Shown here: piece after piece, positions 1 to 10,956 of the stretch
Layout of the letters: each line of letters begins with the position of its first letter
Position numbering within the stretch: the stretch's first letter is position 1
From: Epiperipatus broadwayi
Taxonomy: Eukaryota > Onychophora > Udeonychophora > Euonychophora > Peripatidae
Assembly (NCBI GenBank): GCA_028023455.1
Contig: JAQFVV010000282.1
Coordinates: forward strand, 963,713 to 1,027,712
Reading direction: 5' to 3'
Length of the DNA: 64,000 nt
Position numbers and translations under genes: made by a program
The notes under the pieces: model-generated
Told to the model about the DNA's origin: nothing
Database searches by the model: none
The model's input: the letters and a program-made list of their open reading frames with translations, nothing else

Positions 1-539
1 AATTAAGTTTAATATTTTTCTAAAGACATTCAGATCTTAATATTAGATGATAATATCTTATAATAAAGTTTGGGATATCAACATTATCTATAATAATTAC
101 TTTAAACAAATTTTTGAGTTAAATTTGCATAAAAAAAAATCACAAACTTGAGTTTTTTTCATTCAGTTTTTATAATAAATATTCATAGGTAAAAATTAAT
201 CAAATTAACTTAGAATTAACTCATATTTGTAACTTCTTATCGCTTGTTTGAGGGTGATCATAATTACTGCTGACATGGACATATATATAGCCTCATTTTG
301 CTGTTCATCAAAGCAATTCCCCACTGTTTCCTCAAATATCTGATTCAAATGTCATTGAGCCTCTTTGAAGAATGGCTTATTGTCTTTTAGATGCTTTTCA
401 CATAATAAATAACTCCATGTGTAAAATATAAGCAGTTCAAGATATCTTATCATCATCATTTAGTCCCACATTTTAAAATATACATATATAATTTATTACC
501 ACATGATCAACGGAAACCACTTTTTCTTTTAATATACTT
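1..539. other. AT-rich stretch, no gene seen
   Basis: No open frame, RNA gene or recognisable repeat was found. The sequence is simple A/T-rich DNA with a short TA-rich patch near 480-495. Confidence 0.6.
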
Positions 540-960
540 AACTGAAATACAGGCGGCTTATATACCTATAAATAGTCAAAATAAGAGTCATAGATCACAT
601 GACCCTATTCTTTTAAGCTTGTAAGTTATAAACAATAAGGATTGCCAATTCCTCAACAAGCTTTGTGATAAATGCTTAGCCAGAGAAAGCATTTAAAATA
701 TCTCTGTCAGGAACCCCTCCCCAAACCCCTGACCATGGTTTTGTGCTTTGGCACTCCTCAGAGAGGTGTCAGGATAGGTTCAGACACTAGATCTAAAAAT
801 ACCAACCCAAAGCCAGCATTTAACTAAAAGTTATCTATTGAGTGGAAAATCTGAAATCTTCAGACACCTACATGTCTTCAAACCCAGCTATCCAACGCAA
901 ATAGCTATATGGGGCTGATAGATCTTCAGCCATACCATATAGTAGTAGTCTTAGCAATAT
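540..960 (-). repeat. Family 4 (F4) hammerhead-like repeat, minus copy
   Basis: This segment is related, with the main body inverted, to 12488-12935. Both share a conserved stretch running from 'CCAACCCAAAGCCAGC' to 'CAAACCCAGCTAT', and both contain a 'TCACATGACCC' patch near one end. The minus strand carries a hammerhead-like core at about 711-770, annotated separately. No coding capacity was seen. It is probably a non-autonomous element. Confidence 0.6.
711..770 (-). ncRNA. Degenerate type I hammerhead ribozyme (F4)
   Basis: On the minus strand the core CUGAGGA (755-761) fits CUGANGA. It is followed by a perfect 4-bp stem II (GUGC, loop CAAA, GCAC; 743-754), then AAAA where GAAA is expected. 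Next comes self-complementary ACCAUGGU (stem III) and a C, giving a GUC cleavage triplet at 730/731. CCUCU before the core can pair with AGGGG after the cleavage site. The G-to-A change in GAAA removes a residue known to be needed for catalysis, so this copy is probably dead. Confidence 0.55.
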
Positions 961-1483
961 AACATTGCATATACTAACCTGTTTGCTGTGATATTACTAA
1001 CAGTTGAATGCACTTGGAATATTTAAATAAAATTAAACTTTTCTAAAGACATTCAACACACATATTAGATGATGGAAATAGTCCAATATAAAAATACAAA
1101 TTTACATTTACTAGTTTAACTTTCCATTAGTTTACTTTTGTTCTTCTTGTTTCACCCTTACTTCTGTACTCTTGCAGTTCAGCACTTGAGCAACTTCTGT
1201 TTGCACTTTACCCCATTAAACAACTAACGGCTCTTGCACTCTTGACAACAACTTGCTCACTTTGCCAAGTCTGCTTGCACACGTTTCACATTGCTTATTT
1301 CTGTTGCAGACTCTTTTATCAGTTTTGCTAATTTGCATAAAGTAACTTTCGCTAGCATGCAAATTAGCCTGCAGCTATTTTCAATAAATTATTTATTTCT
1401 GCATACTTAATTAGCTCTTTTATTTATGGAATATTTTAGCCTACTATTATTAATCTATCATTATAAAGCGCAGAAAATCTTGA
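961..1483. other. AT-rich stretch, no gene seen
   Basis: No coding exon or RNA gene was recognised. The stretch contains several repeated 'cttgca' and 'tttgc' words near 1170-1330 but no clear repeat unit. Confidence 0.5.
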
Positions 1484-1583
1484 AATTATTTAGATCGGAA
1501 GTCGAATTCCGATAATGCGTGGAGATTTATAATATTTAAAGTGATAGCGCATTATCAGAGTTCGACTTCCGATCTAAATAATT
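1484..1583. repeat. 100-bp imperfect hairpin (fold-back element)
   Basis: Two arms of about 35 bp are reverse complements with about three mismatches. The left arm begins AATTATTTAGATCGGAAG and the right arm ends CTTCCGATCTAAATAATT. They are separated by a spacer of about 25-30 bp. The arms are richer in G+C than their surroundings. The element may be a very short MITE. No target-site duplication is obvious. Confidence 0.7.
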
Positions 1584-3006
1584 CTTATTATTATTAACAA
1601 CTTGGATACACACCTTTATTTATCTTTAATAAATAAAATACATGTCTGTGTGCGTACACAGCAAATTTCGTAAGCAGCAAAATAACTGCTTCTGGTCGTA
1701 ATGCTTGTAAATGAGCAACAGTATGTTCTTATTTACTAAAAATAAACTATTGCTTATCTAATGAATACTAAACGTGTTTAAAAATTAGCGTTGAGCCATC
1801 GAAACAGTAAAATATATAAAGGATTTACAATGTTTGAAGGGAGACAATTTGATAAAAGTTTTTTCATGGGGGGAGAGGGGCAATAGTTTTAACTGGTATT
1901 AAAAAAATAATGAAAATAGTTTGTGGACGGGGGGGGGGGGCATTAAAAATAAATAAATAAGGAAATAGTTTGTGATGGGTAGGAATATATACTGAAATCA
2001 TACAAGATTGGCTGTTCAGAGTGAAATAGAAAAAGAAAGACTTGATTCAAAATGAATTTTAAAAATAGTGATCAATGAAAGTTAATAGTGTGAATCAATA
2101 ATTTGAACAGATTAATTTGGGTGATATAGGAAACAATAGTAAAAATAAGTGTTTGTAGTAGTTTTTGGACTGAAAATAGATTAAAATAGAAACTAAGTTG
2201 AGAAAACACCTTTGATGAAGATAAATGAAGTATTAAATGATATTAAAATTTAAAAAGCCGACTAAATGGGAAAAAAAAGAAATAGCAATAGCTGATCAAA
2301 GAAGCTTAAGACCAATAATAATACAACTGACAACACTAATTCAATTTAAATCACTCAATTCTAGATCACCTATGTAAGTTTAAACAGTAGATGGACATCA
2401 AATGATTGTATCAACCCATTCTCGAGACAAGTTTGTCTATTAGCATTTGTAAGGAGCACTGGATTGAAAATGTCCATCTGTAAGCCACTTTTACTTTTAT
2501 TATAATTTTCACCCGATTGAATATATTCTGACATCTTAAGGTTGTGAAACCGAGACAATCTGCTTTGTTTAATTACAAAGATCTAATGTTGCTGTCCCCC
2601 TCCTTTATACGTTACTTTTTAAATTATATCCTTTTTTTAATTGATAACATATTATTTAATTGTCAAATAGAAATTAAGATTACAGAGGCAGCAATTCATA
2701 TGTGTAAATGCTTAACTAATCTATTACTTCAGGAATGAGTGCTGTTGTGGAATATGCTACAGCAATATGGCTGTAAATATATCTGAACACTTTAGAGCGT
2801 TTGAGTTCATTCATTTGTCAGTCCAATTTAATAAAAGTGGTAGCTACTAGTTGGATATTAGGAATCTGGAATCTTCAATGATAACAGCCAATATTCAGAA
2901 ACAAGTCCACAGATCTTATGGTCACTACTATCTCTCTCTCCACTGATTCTTATGGATATGATTCAGAAGACAATGGATTTCTGATGATTTTAAATGTAAG
3001 CTAGAG
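1584..3006. other. AT-rich stretch, no gene seen
   Basis: Two short open frames (2370-2558 minus, 2544-2738 plus) have no recognisable domain and no splice context. A poly-G run lies at about 1929-1940. No mobile element was recognised. Confidence 0.5.
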
Positions 3007-3145
3007 GAGCATATTATGCTTTGGAGCATATTATGCTCCAGAACATATTATGCCTTTACATTATGCTTCAGAACATATTATGCCTTTACATTATGCTTCA
3101 GAACATATTATGCTTTACATTATACTTTAGAACATATTATGCTTT
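3007..3145. repeat. Minisatellite, unit about 30 bp
   Basis: At least four tandem units share 'GAACATATTATGC' and 'TTACATTATGCTTCA'. The first units also carry 'GGAGCATATTATGC'. The unit length drifts near the right end, where one copy reads 'ttatacttta'. There is no coding potential. Confidence 0.85.
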
Positions 3146-4026
3146 GTTTTGATGTACACTTACAAGATTAAAATTGAGAAAAATAAAAAAGAAACAAATA
3201 ATGGTGATAAGATAATTATGATGATGATGATGATAATAACAATAACATGAAAGCAAAAATTATCTGCAATCTTGTTTTAAAAAAAGTATTTAAAGAAGGA
3301 GGAAGTGGCATTGGAAGGATAAAGAATTATTAAAACACTGAAAAATATATGAGGAAAAAACATGTTTATTAAAGAGTTAAAAAAAAATTATGAAATAAAA
3401 AGTTTATAAAAGAGAAAAAACTGTAAAAAGTTTAAGAGGCATATGAAAAATACATATAACAGATTATCAAAAAAAATATTTTCATTCGAAAAACGATAAA
3501 TATAAATACAGACCAGAAATAGCTTTCTTATAGAAGATACTGTGCTTATAAAGTGTATATATGCTGTATTCCGATTGTGATTAGATGGCAAATAAACCCC
3601 AAAAATCAATATTATATGCTTTTAGTAATATTTTATGATAATATAATAAATGTTATTCAAATTATATTATTTGCACTTATATGATCAACAGATCATTTTT
3701 AGAAAAAGACCAAAATGATCACCATTTCCATCAACCACCACCACTCTTTTAAAATCAAATTCTTTTTTCTTATTTTCATCTTTTCTATTTTTCACAGTTT
3801 CTCCAAACAGGTTCACAATTTCTCTTCCACATGAATTCCTCTTTCTCTTCTTAAAAGATATCCTTTTTCTCAATCTTTCATTAACATCTCAGCAATCCTA
3901 AATTTATCTCAGGCACCTTCAATAATTTTCTCTCCTCTCACTTCATCTTTATCCTATTCATGAGAGGCAGAGAAATTAATAATTTGATGTATCTTCCTAC
4001 AAAGAGGCAAGCAATTTATTAGATTT
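3146..4026. other. AT-rich stretch, simple repeats only
   Basis: A short (GAT)n/(GATGAT)n tract lies near 3200-3235. Short minus-strand ORFs at 3388-3609 and 3685-3873 are low-complexity (F/I/L or K/R rich) and show no domain. No gene is supported. Confidence 0.5.
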
Positions 4027-4205
4027 GATCATCACCAACCATTGTCAATATGCTGCAGGATGAAGGTCTCTCCAAGCTCAATCCACCTTCTCCGATCTTT
4101 AGCTTCTCTTCTCCACATCACCCCTGCACACTTTCTTACTTCATCCATCTCACATGTGGTCTCTTTCTGGGTCTTTTACAATCGCTTGGAATCCTGTTTA
4201 AGATT
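4027..4205 (-). mobile_element. RTE-class LINE, 3'-end fragment
   Basis: Read on the minus strand, this fragment matches the last part of the RTE element at 54070-55668. It contains the segments around 'RRWIELGETFIL' and the DNA words 'TGAAGGTCTCTCCAAGC' and 'CTCACATGTGGTCTCTTTC' seen there. It begins at the element's 3' end (complement of the terminal TTGATAATGG region) and is 5' truncated within about 180 bp, which is typical of LINE integration. Confidence 0.85.
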
Positions 4206-5389
4206 TCAGATTTAATACAGACATTTATAATGTCTGTTGACTAGTGTTATAGGCATAGATTCAAGTTTTATGTTTATCTTAATCATTTGCAGCTTAGATT
4301 GAATCCTAAAAGTGTTAATTATAAAATATTTTGTTGAAGCATTTACTCATTTCTGTTCATTAGTGCTTAACCAGAATTCTAGATTCAATAATCTTAAGGA
4401 TTATATGAACAACTGATGTTTAGAGGCAATTTTTTCTTTATTTTAAATTCAAAAACTATTTTAACATTCAATAATAAATAAAATAAAAAAGATTTTAAAC
4501 AGAATATTTGGTGAGAAAAAGGTGTGCATTTTAACATAAAATTTATAGTCTATCCTTTCCTAAATATAATTTCATCTAAATCAGAACTGTCTAGTATTTA
4601 GTCTGCTAATGTTCATTTTAATATTAATGAAAAATAATAGTAAAAACAAAGGTTAAAATAAAAAAGTTCTTCGCCAAACTAAAAAGAAGACATGAGAAAA
4701 TATAAGAAAAAAAATCTGTAAAAAAAGTAACAAATATGTACAGAATCAACTTACAGTAATGGCTACTCGTTCTTAACTTTTTTAAAAAAATGATCTCTCA
4801 GAGCAAACATATTTGCTGAATTTTTGACAGTCAAAGTTATTCAGGATGGCATTTCACTGATCTATGTGTCTATACTTGTAATTTTACATTGAGTGGCTCC
4901 AGTAAAACAGTAATAAATCTATATTTTAGACTCTTTATTTTTTTTTACAAACTGTCAGGAGTTACCATACATAAAAAACTCTATAACGCAAAAGTCAATT
5001 TGCACAAGATGGTGATGTGTGTTCACATTATTTCTAAAGATTTTTTTTTTTTATTTTAAGGTTATTTTTCTTATTTTCAAATTTTTTATTTATTTAATAA
5101 ATCTATAATCTACTTTTGCAATGTTTCATTGACCTCAACTTCTAAACATATGCTCTGGAATATCAACTTTAGGCATGCACTCTCAAATAAAGGTAAAGCT
5201 GTTTAAAACTGAAGCAATTCAAGAAGCGGCTTGTTTTGAGCTTTGTACTGCTCCCTAATTTGGAACATTCAATAATAGATTGTGCAAGACATAAAATAAT
5301 TTAATGCATATTATATTGTGTATTACTTCAAAATATTTAATAGATAGAGAAAACTGTAATATAGTCTGTTAAAGAAAGATGCTAATGTT
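4206..5389. other. AT-rich stretch, no gene seen
   Basis: No coding exon, RNA gene or classifiable repeat was recognised. Homopolymer tracts occur near 4940 and 5041. Confidence 0.5.
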
Positions 5390-5795
5390 ATTTATGTAAA
5401 CTCTCCATTCAGCAGCGCCATCCAGTGCAAGCCAAAGTAATCAACAAATGATACTAGGCTTTATAAAATCCTACTTTGTACCTATTCATCCAATGTCCCC
5501 AGAGTAGCTTCTAGCATGGGGCTTCCATCAGTGAGAAGCCTTGAATCTGAGAGCACAGCATCTAAGATCTTAGGATCTAATGCAACCCTCTAGCAAACAC
5601 CTTTTTAGTTAACTATAAAGCTATGAGTCCAATATGAAAACCAAAATGTTTTGATCCAAGTCTATTTGCTTGTATAGTCATATGGATCTGAACTCTGTTC
5701 AGTATCTATATATTTTAGTATCTTTGGTTCTTCAATACACATCACATGATCATTGAGCATAGGAAATGATGATCATGTGATGTTTACTATCCATG
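5390..5795 (-). repeat. Family 2 (F2) hammerhead repeat, minus copy, degraded
   Basis: This copy shares the F2 blocks in inverse orientation: 'CCATCCAGTGCAAGCC', 'TTAGGATCTAATGCAACC', the 'CATATGGATCTGAACT' segment, and the terminal words around 'ATCACATGATCAT' (5746-5758), which form an inverted repeat with 'ATGATCATGTGATG' just after. The hammerhead region at 5487-5557 is recognisable but has several substitutions. Confidence 0.75.
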
Positions 5796-6055
5796 TACTA
5801 TAGACGCCAGATGAACACTCAATTAAAGTTTATAGAAATGCTTATACTCCCAAAAAGCTGGGATGAGTCAAGCCACCATGAAAAGGTATAGATAGGTACA
5901 ATAAAACTTAATAGCACTAAGCCAGCTTTTGGTGAATTCTCCCCAGAACCAGTGCAAAAGAAATGAACTACATCATTAACAGAATAAATATATAAAGGTT
6001 AGAAAATATGCAAATTTTTGTGGAGAGAAATGTAAATTTATGTCAGATGTTCCAT

Positions 6056-6316
6056 TTATTTGATAGAGAGATGCAAGATTCTTTTTTTGATTGAATGAGT
6101 GTCCCTTGCAATAACCCAAGCCTCCATGACTTTTCTCTTTTGGTCATTCCTCTTTGTGCAGATGGTCTTGATATTAGAGGGAGGAAACATGTCCTGTAGC
6201 ATGCTCATGATCCAGAAAAATTGATTTATGTTCATGGCTTTGTTTTGCCTTTTTATAAAGTGTACTGAGTGATTTCTCCTGGATCTATTGGCTCGTGATT
6301 CTCCGTAGTACAACAT
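6056..6316 (-). pseudogene. Penelope GIY-YIG endonuclease, C-terminal fragment
   Basis: This 86-codon open frame lies downstream of the RT in the minus-strand element. The tail 'RKVMEAWVIARDTHSI' resembles the end of PLE GIY-YIG domains (R.(K/R)EA..I....S.N). The beginning 'YYGESRANRSRRNHSVHFI' resembles the YVGET..R....R....H block after an insertion. The GIY-YIG nuclease would nick target DNA for integration. The overlap with the left pseudo-LTR is expected for this class. Confidence 0.6.
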
Positions 6317-7196
6317 ATTGCAAGCTAAGGAATGGCATGAAATTTTGTAAATTATTTGGGGAGTGTGTTCAAATGTAGTTCTGCCTTTGGTATTGTTAAG
6401 CAGATTGTTAAGAAAAGGAGATGTCTAAAAGCTATGAATGGTAACTGCGCAAATTTTTGGAAGTCTTGTTGAAATATTAGGGATGTAAGGGAGGCTAATC
6501 CATGGCTTGGATAGGTTGTCAATGCTATGGACTTTGATAATATTCAAATAAAAATTTTTTGCTATATTAATTAATGTAAAACGATTGTGGCTACTGTCCT
6601 TAAGATCTTTAATGCCTTCTTCTATGTTAGATTTTCTATTGGCCTCACATTTATAGTTTTTTGTGCTTGTGTAAAAAAAATCCCTTAGCCCTAACATTTG
6701 TGTTTGAATGGAACATTAGATTTGGGGTGGGTGGCTCCTCTGACTTGAATTGGTTTCATGATCATTTTATAGTCAAGCATAGATTTGTTTCTTTAAATCC
6801 GTAACTTAAAATTTATGCCTTGATATTTATCTTCCACTTCCACAGTTCATTCAAATGGAGATTCTTTATTAAGTTCTGCAAGAATTTTATTTTGTTTTTG
6901 GCCACATATATAAATACGTCATCTACATATCTAATGTATGTATCATTTATTGCGGGCTCTAAATATTTAAAAAAGAATTATGCTTTCAAATTTAGAGTAC
7001 TAAACTGCTGATGATTCTACAGATCAGAAGCCCCATGGGCATTCCCTGCATAATTTTATACTTCTCCATAGCATAGGCTATTATTTCATTGTCAATCCAC
7101 CTCAACACCTCAAGAATGAAATCTTTCCTATGCTGGTTGTACTTATTTAGGCAAGAGTATGGTGAACATTAGTTTGTCTTTAATTTTTTCCACACA

Positions 7197-7460
7197 CTAA
7201 TAGGAAGACTTGATTAAATAAAGGCCAAACTCAAAGTCATTGATTAACCAGTCGGCTATTAATTTAATAGCTTTAAAATAATAAGCTCCGGTAAAATCTA
7301 CCATAAGTCTTAATGGAAAGCCTTCTTTATGAAGCTTAATGTTTGCAAACAAGTGAGGCGTTATTGCTGATAATGGATACATAGCAAAATACTCCACATA
7401 TGCCTTGTTGCAGAATCTGTGCAAAATAGTGGAGATGAATTTATCTTTATGTTTTAGCAT
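7197..7460 (-). pseudogene. Penelope reverse transcriptase, central fragment
   Basis: This is the longest open piece of the PLE ORF, 87 codons. It holds the RT motif around 'HKEGFPLRLMVDFTG', which corresponds to the conserved PKIHK..PLRPIV block of Penelope reverse transcriptases. The normally conserved arginine-proline-isoleucine of that block is altered to RLM. The frame is interrupted on both sides. The reading continues in other frames toward YVDD at 6918-6929. The protein would have been the RT domain of the self-propagation enzyme. It is not functional now. Confidence 0.8.
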
Positions 7461-8080
7461 TATATGATGTGATGTTTATGAATTTAAAGTTTGCGATTTG
7501 TGCCTTTATTTTTAAAATTAAAATCATCACCATTTGCAAGGATTAATCTGTTGCCCTCGTCTCCTTTATGCATATAATGTTATTATTCTTACAAAATTAT
7601 TTGACTTCCACTATTTTCCACCCCAATTGTTGTTTTATTAAAATTATGCAAATTTAGCAATCTAGTGGTTCTCTCAAATACTTTCTCTTTAGCTACTGAG
7701 TGTTCAAAATTTGCTTCAATGACCTGCGGCCATTTCCACAGCCCACTAATGCACAGAGGGACGATTAAAAGAAAAAATTCAAAGAGGCATGGGTTATTGT
7801 AAGGGACCCATATTCAATCAATAGGACAGACTCTTGTGTCCCTCTATTAAAAAAATGGAACATATGGCATTTATAAATGTACATTTCTCTCTGCAACAAT
7901 TTGCATATTTTCTGACCTTTTTATTATATTATTCATCCGGTTAATTCACTTCTTTTGCACAATCATTGCGGCAGGAATTCGCTGAAAGCTGGCTTAATGC
8001 TATTAAGTTTTATTGTATCTATTTTTATACCTTTTCATATTGACTCAACTCAAGTTTTTGGAGTATTTCATTAGTATATG

Positions 8081-8756
8081 AAAAGATATTAACATTGGAT
8101 AATTACACTTTTACATAACTATGGATGTGCATCAATTATTCAAGAGGGCATTTAAAATGAATAAATCGATTGCTGTGAAAGAGGAAAGAATTCAATTTCT
8201 AAAATTATCTGTTTGGCCCCAAAAATGTTTCTAATTGTTGTAATTTGTGGATCAACCCCAATATTTATAATTGGGAGAAATGATTCAGAATTTAAAAGTA
8301 GTTTTATTTTACAACATAATTAAGGGATGCATTGCAAATTTCAAAATAGAGAAACATGGATTAAAATGTATGGAGAACAGTTTCAAAATCCCTATTGAAG
8401 TTGTAAATCACTGCAGCACTATCGCGCTTAAACTTAAGGCTAAATATGACAGCAAATTAAAGTTCCTCCCTGCTAAACAAGGTATAACTCTCCATTTCAA
8501 TCATTCTAATAACTGGATGAACCTGTCAGCTATTACCCCCCCCCCCAACCAACCGGTCATATCCTTAAACTGGGCGCTAAAAAAAATGCTTATTATAATT
8601 TTTTAATTAAATACCTATTTATATGTCTATAACAGTAAGAATACAGAAAAAAAAAATGTATAGGGTGTTATGCTAATGTTATTATTATTCCAGATTGTTA
8701 AATTTTTATAAATTAATTTTTCCACTCTTAAATATTAATTTTTTTTTAATTTAGTA
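8081..8756. other. AT-rich stretch, no gene seen
   Basis: A 111-codon open frame at 8271-8606 (plus) has no recognisable domain, no splice signals and an A/T-driven composition. It includes a C-run at 8537-8547. I do not support it as a gene. Confidence 0.45.
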
Positions 8757-8769
8757 AAGAAACTTAGCT

Positions 8770-8859
8770 TTTTTTTCTCTCTCTCATGTGTCATAGCATC
8801 AGCCGGGAAGCGAACCCGCTATCCCGGGACAACTGACCCATCGACCACCAATGCTTGAC
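8770..8859 (-). mobile_element. tRNA-Gly-derived SINE, internally deleted copy
   Basis: The tail (T-rich on the plus strand) lies at the left and the tRNA-like 5' end 'GTCAAGCATTGG' (complement) at the right. The element is flanked by a perfect 13-bp target-site duplication, AAGAAACTTAGCT (8757-8769 and 8860-8872). The B-box region (complement of 'GGGAAGCGAACCCGC') is intact. The part corresponding to the anticodon arm is missing compared with 10851-10956. Confidence 0.9.
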
Positions 8860-9192
8860 AAGAAACTTAGCTATTTATAAGCTTATAATATTTTCATTTA
8901 AAAAATTATTTTTTAAATATATATATGTAGTATGCAAAGAAAGTTTGGGGTGGAAATAATTAGTGCATCTCAATTAATTAATTAATTAGAATAAAAGATG
9001 ATGTAAATTTAATAACTAAGAAAGTAGGCAAACTGCTGATATCAGTTATGATTTTATTGCAACTTTTGTCAAGTCAAAAAAACCTGATTTCTAATAGAAA
9101 AGACAAAGAGTGAATTCTAGTAATTTAATTATTACTAGTAAATAACTTTTTATAAGATGTAATTATTCTATAAAATTTAATTAAATAGAAAT

Positions 9193-9305
9193 TGTAAATA
9201 TAGAGGATTTGAACTCAGACTTTCAAGCACCTTTCAACTACCACACTATGTGGATAATTGAAAGGTGCTTGAAAGTCTGAGTTCAAATTCCCTATATTTA
9301 CAATT
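9193..9305. repeat. Short fold-back with F1 termini
   Basis: Near-perfect inverted repeats share 'GTAAATATAG', 'TTTGAACTCAGACTTTC' and 'AAGCACCTTTCAA', with a tiny loop near 9245-9255. The 'TTTGAACTCAGACTTTC' block is the same as the outer end of the hammerhead-bearing F1 repeats (for example 59140-59160). This looks like an internal-deletion derivative keeping only the ends. Confidence 0.85.
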
Positions 9306-9452
9306 AGGCTCCAGGTATATGAAGAGTGTCTGTATTTCAAATATTAAATAGAAATTCTAAATTATAAATATAAATTACTTTATAATGACTATTCCGCAGT
9401 TCTCAAAAATGCTAGCATATATTAATTACATTTTAATATTAAAGCATCTAGT

Positions 9453-9885
9453 CAAGGGTTGCCAATCCTTTTGATCCCCATGCCCCCTTAGCTTTTAGTA
9501 AATTATCTGGTACCCCCTATTCATTATAATAAGAAATAAGTAGTTAGGGAGTGTCCCATGCAGTACCTCACATGTATAGCAGAAAGTGCAGATACCAGAG
9601 GTGAGACTTGAGAGGGCACCAATGCGGCAATTTCACTAGCCATCTTGAACTTCAACTGGGCACTTTGAATTATCAGACCCTGCAGTAAACCGTGCCCCAA
9701 AAAAGAAGCCTGAAATGTTGCTGGTGTGTCTGACAGGCAGTACCAACCTGGAATAGCCCAGAAATGTTGATAACTATTTTTGGAATATATTAATAGCATA
9801 ATGTGCTTTTTTGTCTGCTGCACCCCACCTGGACAAACTTCCTATACTCCCTGGGGATATAGGTACTCGAGTTCGGGAACCCTTG
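9453..9885. mobile_element. hAT-like MITE, 433 bp
   Basis: The ends are inverted: CAAGGGTTGCCAATCC at the left and GTTCGGGAACCCTTG at the right. The flanks 'catctagt' and 'atctagct' look like an 8-bp-class duplication with one slip. Short terminal inverted repeats beginning CA(A/G)GGGT and 8-bp duplications are the hAT signature. There is no transposase, so it is non-autonomous. The 99-codon minus ORF inside has no recognisable domain. Confidence 0.75.
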
Positions 9886-9933
9886 ATCTAGCTGTGCTAT
9901 TTTTTCAAAATACTACACAAAGACCCCTAACAT

Positions 9934-10039
9934 TTTTTTTTCTCATATGTCATAGCATCAGCCAGGAAGCGAACCCGCTATCCAGGCACACCCGTTTGTA
10001 AAGCAGCTGTCGCTGACCTCTCGACCACCAATGCCTGAC
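9934..10039 (-). mobile_element. tRNA-Gly-derived SINE
   Basis: The T-rich tail lies at the left; the complement of the B box 'GGGTTCGCTTCC' and the A-box region 'GTGGTCGAGAGGTC' lie at the right. The flanks 'aacatt' and 'aacatatt' suggest a short duplication. Extra bases occur near the anticodon arm ('cccgtttgtaaagcagctg'). Confidence 0.85.
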
Positions 10040-10836
10040 AACATATTATATTTTTATAACAATATTCTGAATTTAGATGAATTTAAATTTATATGATGGA
10101 ACAAAAAAATTTACATTTTCCAACTAATATAAAATAGTTAGCTTTTTTTCCCCTCTTCATTGCTTTTAATATTTTTTATTATTATTTGAGTTATAGCTCA
10201 TATTAATTTAACATAATAATTATGCTTTTTTTTAAAAAAAAAAAACAGTTTAATTTGATTTACACTGAAGGCCAAAAACGCGAATAATAAAAATTTTGAA
10301 AAAAAAAAAGGTCTTGATTTCATTAATTTTTCTTGTCATGATTGTGAAATGATGAATATTTTCTATAATGGCACTATTTTTAAATTTTGCTTTCGCAATA
10401 TTTTTGGGGGGTTTTCTTTGTAATATGCACTCTACATCTGAGTCTGAGAATTATATCATATTGCTTTGTTTATTCATTTGTAGCATCTATGCGTTTTGTG
10501 TATCTCTGGTAATTTTCAAATTTTATAAAGTTGTTACATACAGTGTTCTGTATATAGTTTATGTTAACGAAATGATGCTTAATCCAGACCACATGATTAA
10601 AAAAATTGTTAAAAAAAAAAAAAAGAAAATGTATCACATCAACTATACAATAAGTATATGTATTTTTTAAATGTAATCAAATTACATTTATACCCTAACT
10701 AGCTTTTAAACTTACTTAAAATATAATTACACTTTCATTTCAAAGATTGCTTTTCAGAACTGGCCAACTACAATATTTAAAAGAATCTTAGTTTATTTAC
10801 TAGCTAATTAATTAAAAAATACAGTAATTAATTCTA
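10040..10836. other. AT-rich stretch, no gene seen
   Basis: A 100-codon plus ORF at 10368-10670 encodes a hydrophobic, F/I/Y-rich sequence ending in a lysine run that derives from a poly-A tract. I see no start context, splice signals or domain, and do not treat it as a gene. Confidence 0.5.
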
Positions 10837-10850
10837 TAAATTGTAATACT

Positions 10851-10956
10851 TTTTTTTTTCTCAAGTGTCATAGCATCAGCCGGGAAGCGAACCTGCTAAC
10901 CGGGAACAACTGCTTGTAAGCAGCTGTCGCTGACCTCTCGACCACCAATGCTTGAC
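10851..10956 (-). mobile_element. tRNA-Gly-derived SINE
   Basis: This is a full-length copy: T-rich tail, B-box complement 'GGGAAGCGAACC', anticodon-arm complement 'CTGCTTGTAAGCAG', A-box complement and the end 'AATGCTTGAC'. The flanks TAAATTGTAATACT (left) and TAAATTGAATACT (right) are a target-site duplication with one indel. Confidence 0.9.

Larger units (their letters stand above)
5848..8075 (-). mobile_element. Penelope-like element with inverted pseudo-LTRs
   Basis: The left end (5848-6110) and right end (about 7780-8075) are reverse complements of each other; both contain the 'AAGCCAGCTTT' block and the AATAAAACTTAATAGCA-type block. Between them the minus strand encodes Penelope-type protein pieces in the expected order: RT with 'HKEGFPLRLMVDFTG' (7197-7460), then 'GMPMGLLI' (about 7020-7060), the catalytic motif YVDD inside 'RYVDDVFIYV' (6918-6929), the linker 'YIPNISTRLPKI' (6425-6697), and a GIY-YIG-like C-terminus with 'KVMEAWVIARD' (6056-6316). 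Frameshifts and stops break the ORF. Inverted pseudo-LTR layouts are known for Penelope-like elements (PLEs). Confidence 0.85.

Noticed and set aside
1490-1503. AGATCGGAAG resembles the start of a common sequencing adapter
   Set aside because: The next bases do not follow an adapter, and the same sequence is mirrored at 1561-1583 as part of a hairpin, so it is genomic.
3007-3145. Short tandem repeats considered as a CRISPR-like array
   Set aside because: The units are contiguous with no unique spacers, and the window is eukaryotic.
8770-8859. SINE copies read as possible functional tRNA-Gly genes
   Set aside because: None has a closed acceptor stem, all carry poly-A-type tails, and several have target-site duplications, so they are retroposed.
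10368-10670. 100-codon hydrophobic ORF
   Set aside because: Composition is driven by A/T richness and it ends in a poly-lysine run from a poly-A tract; no domain or splice context.
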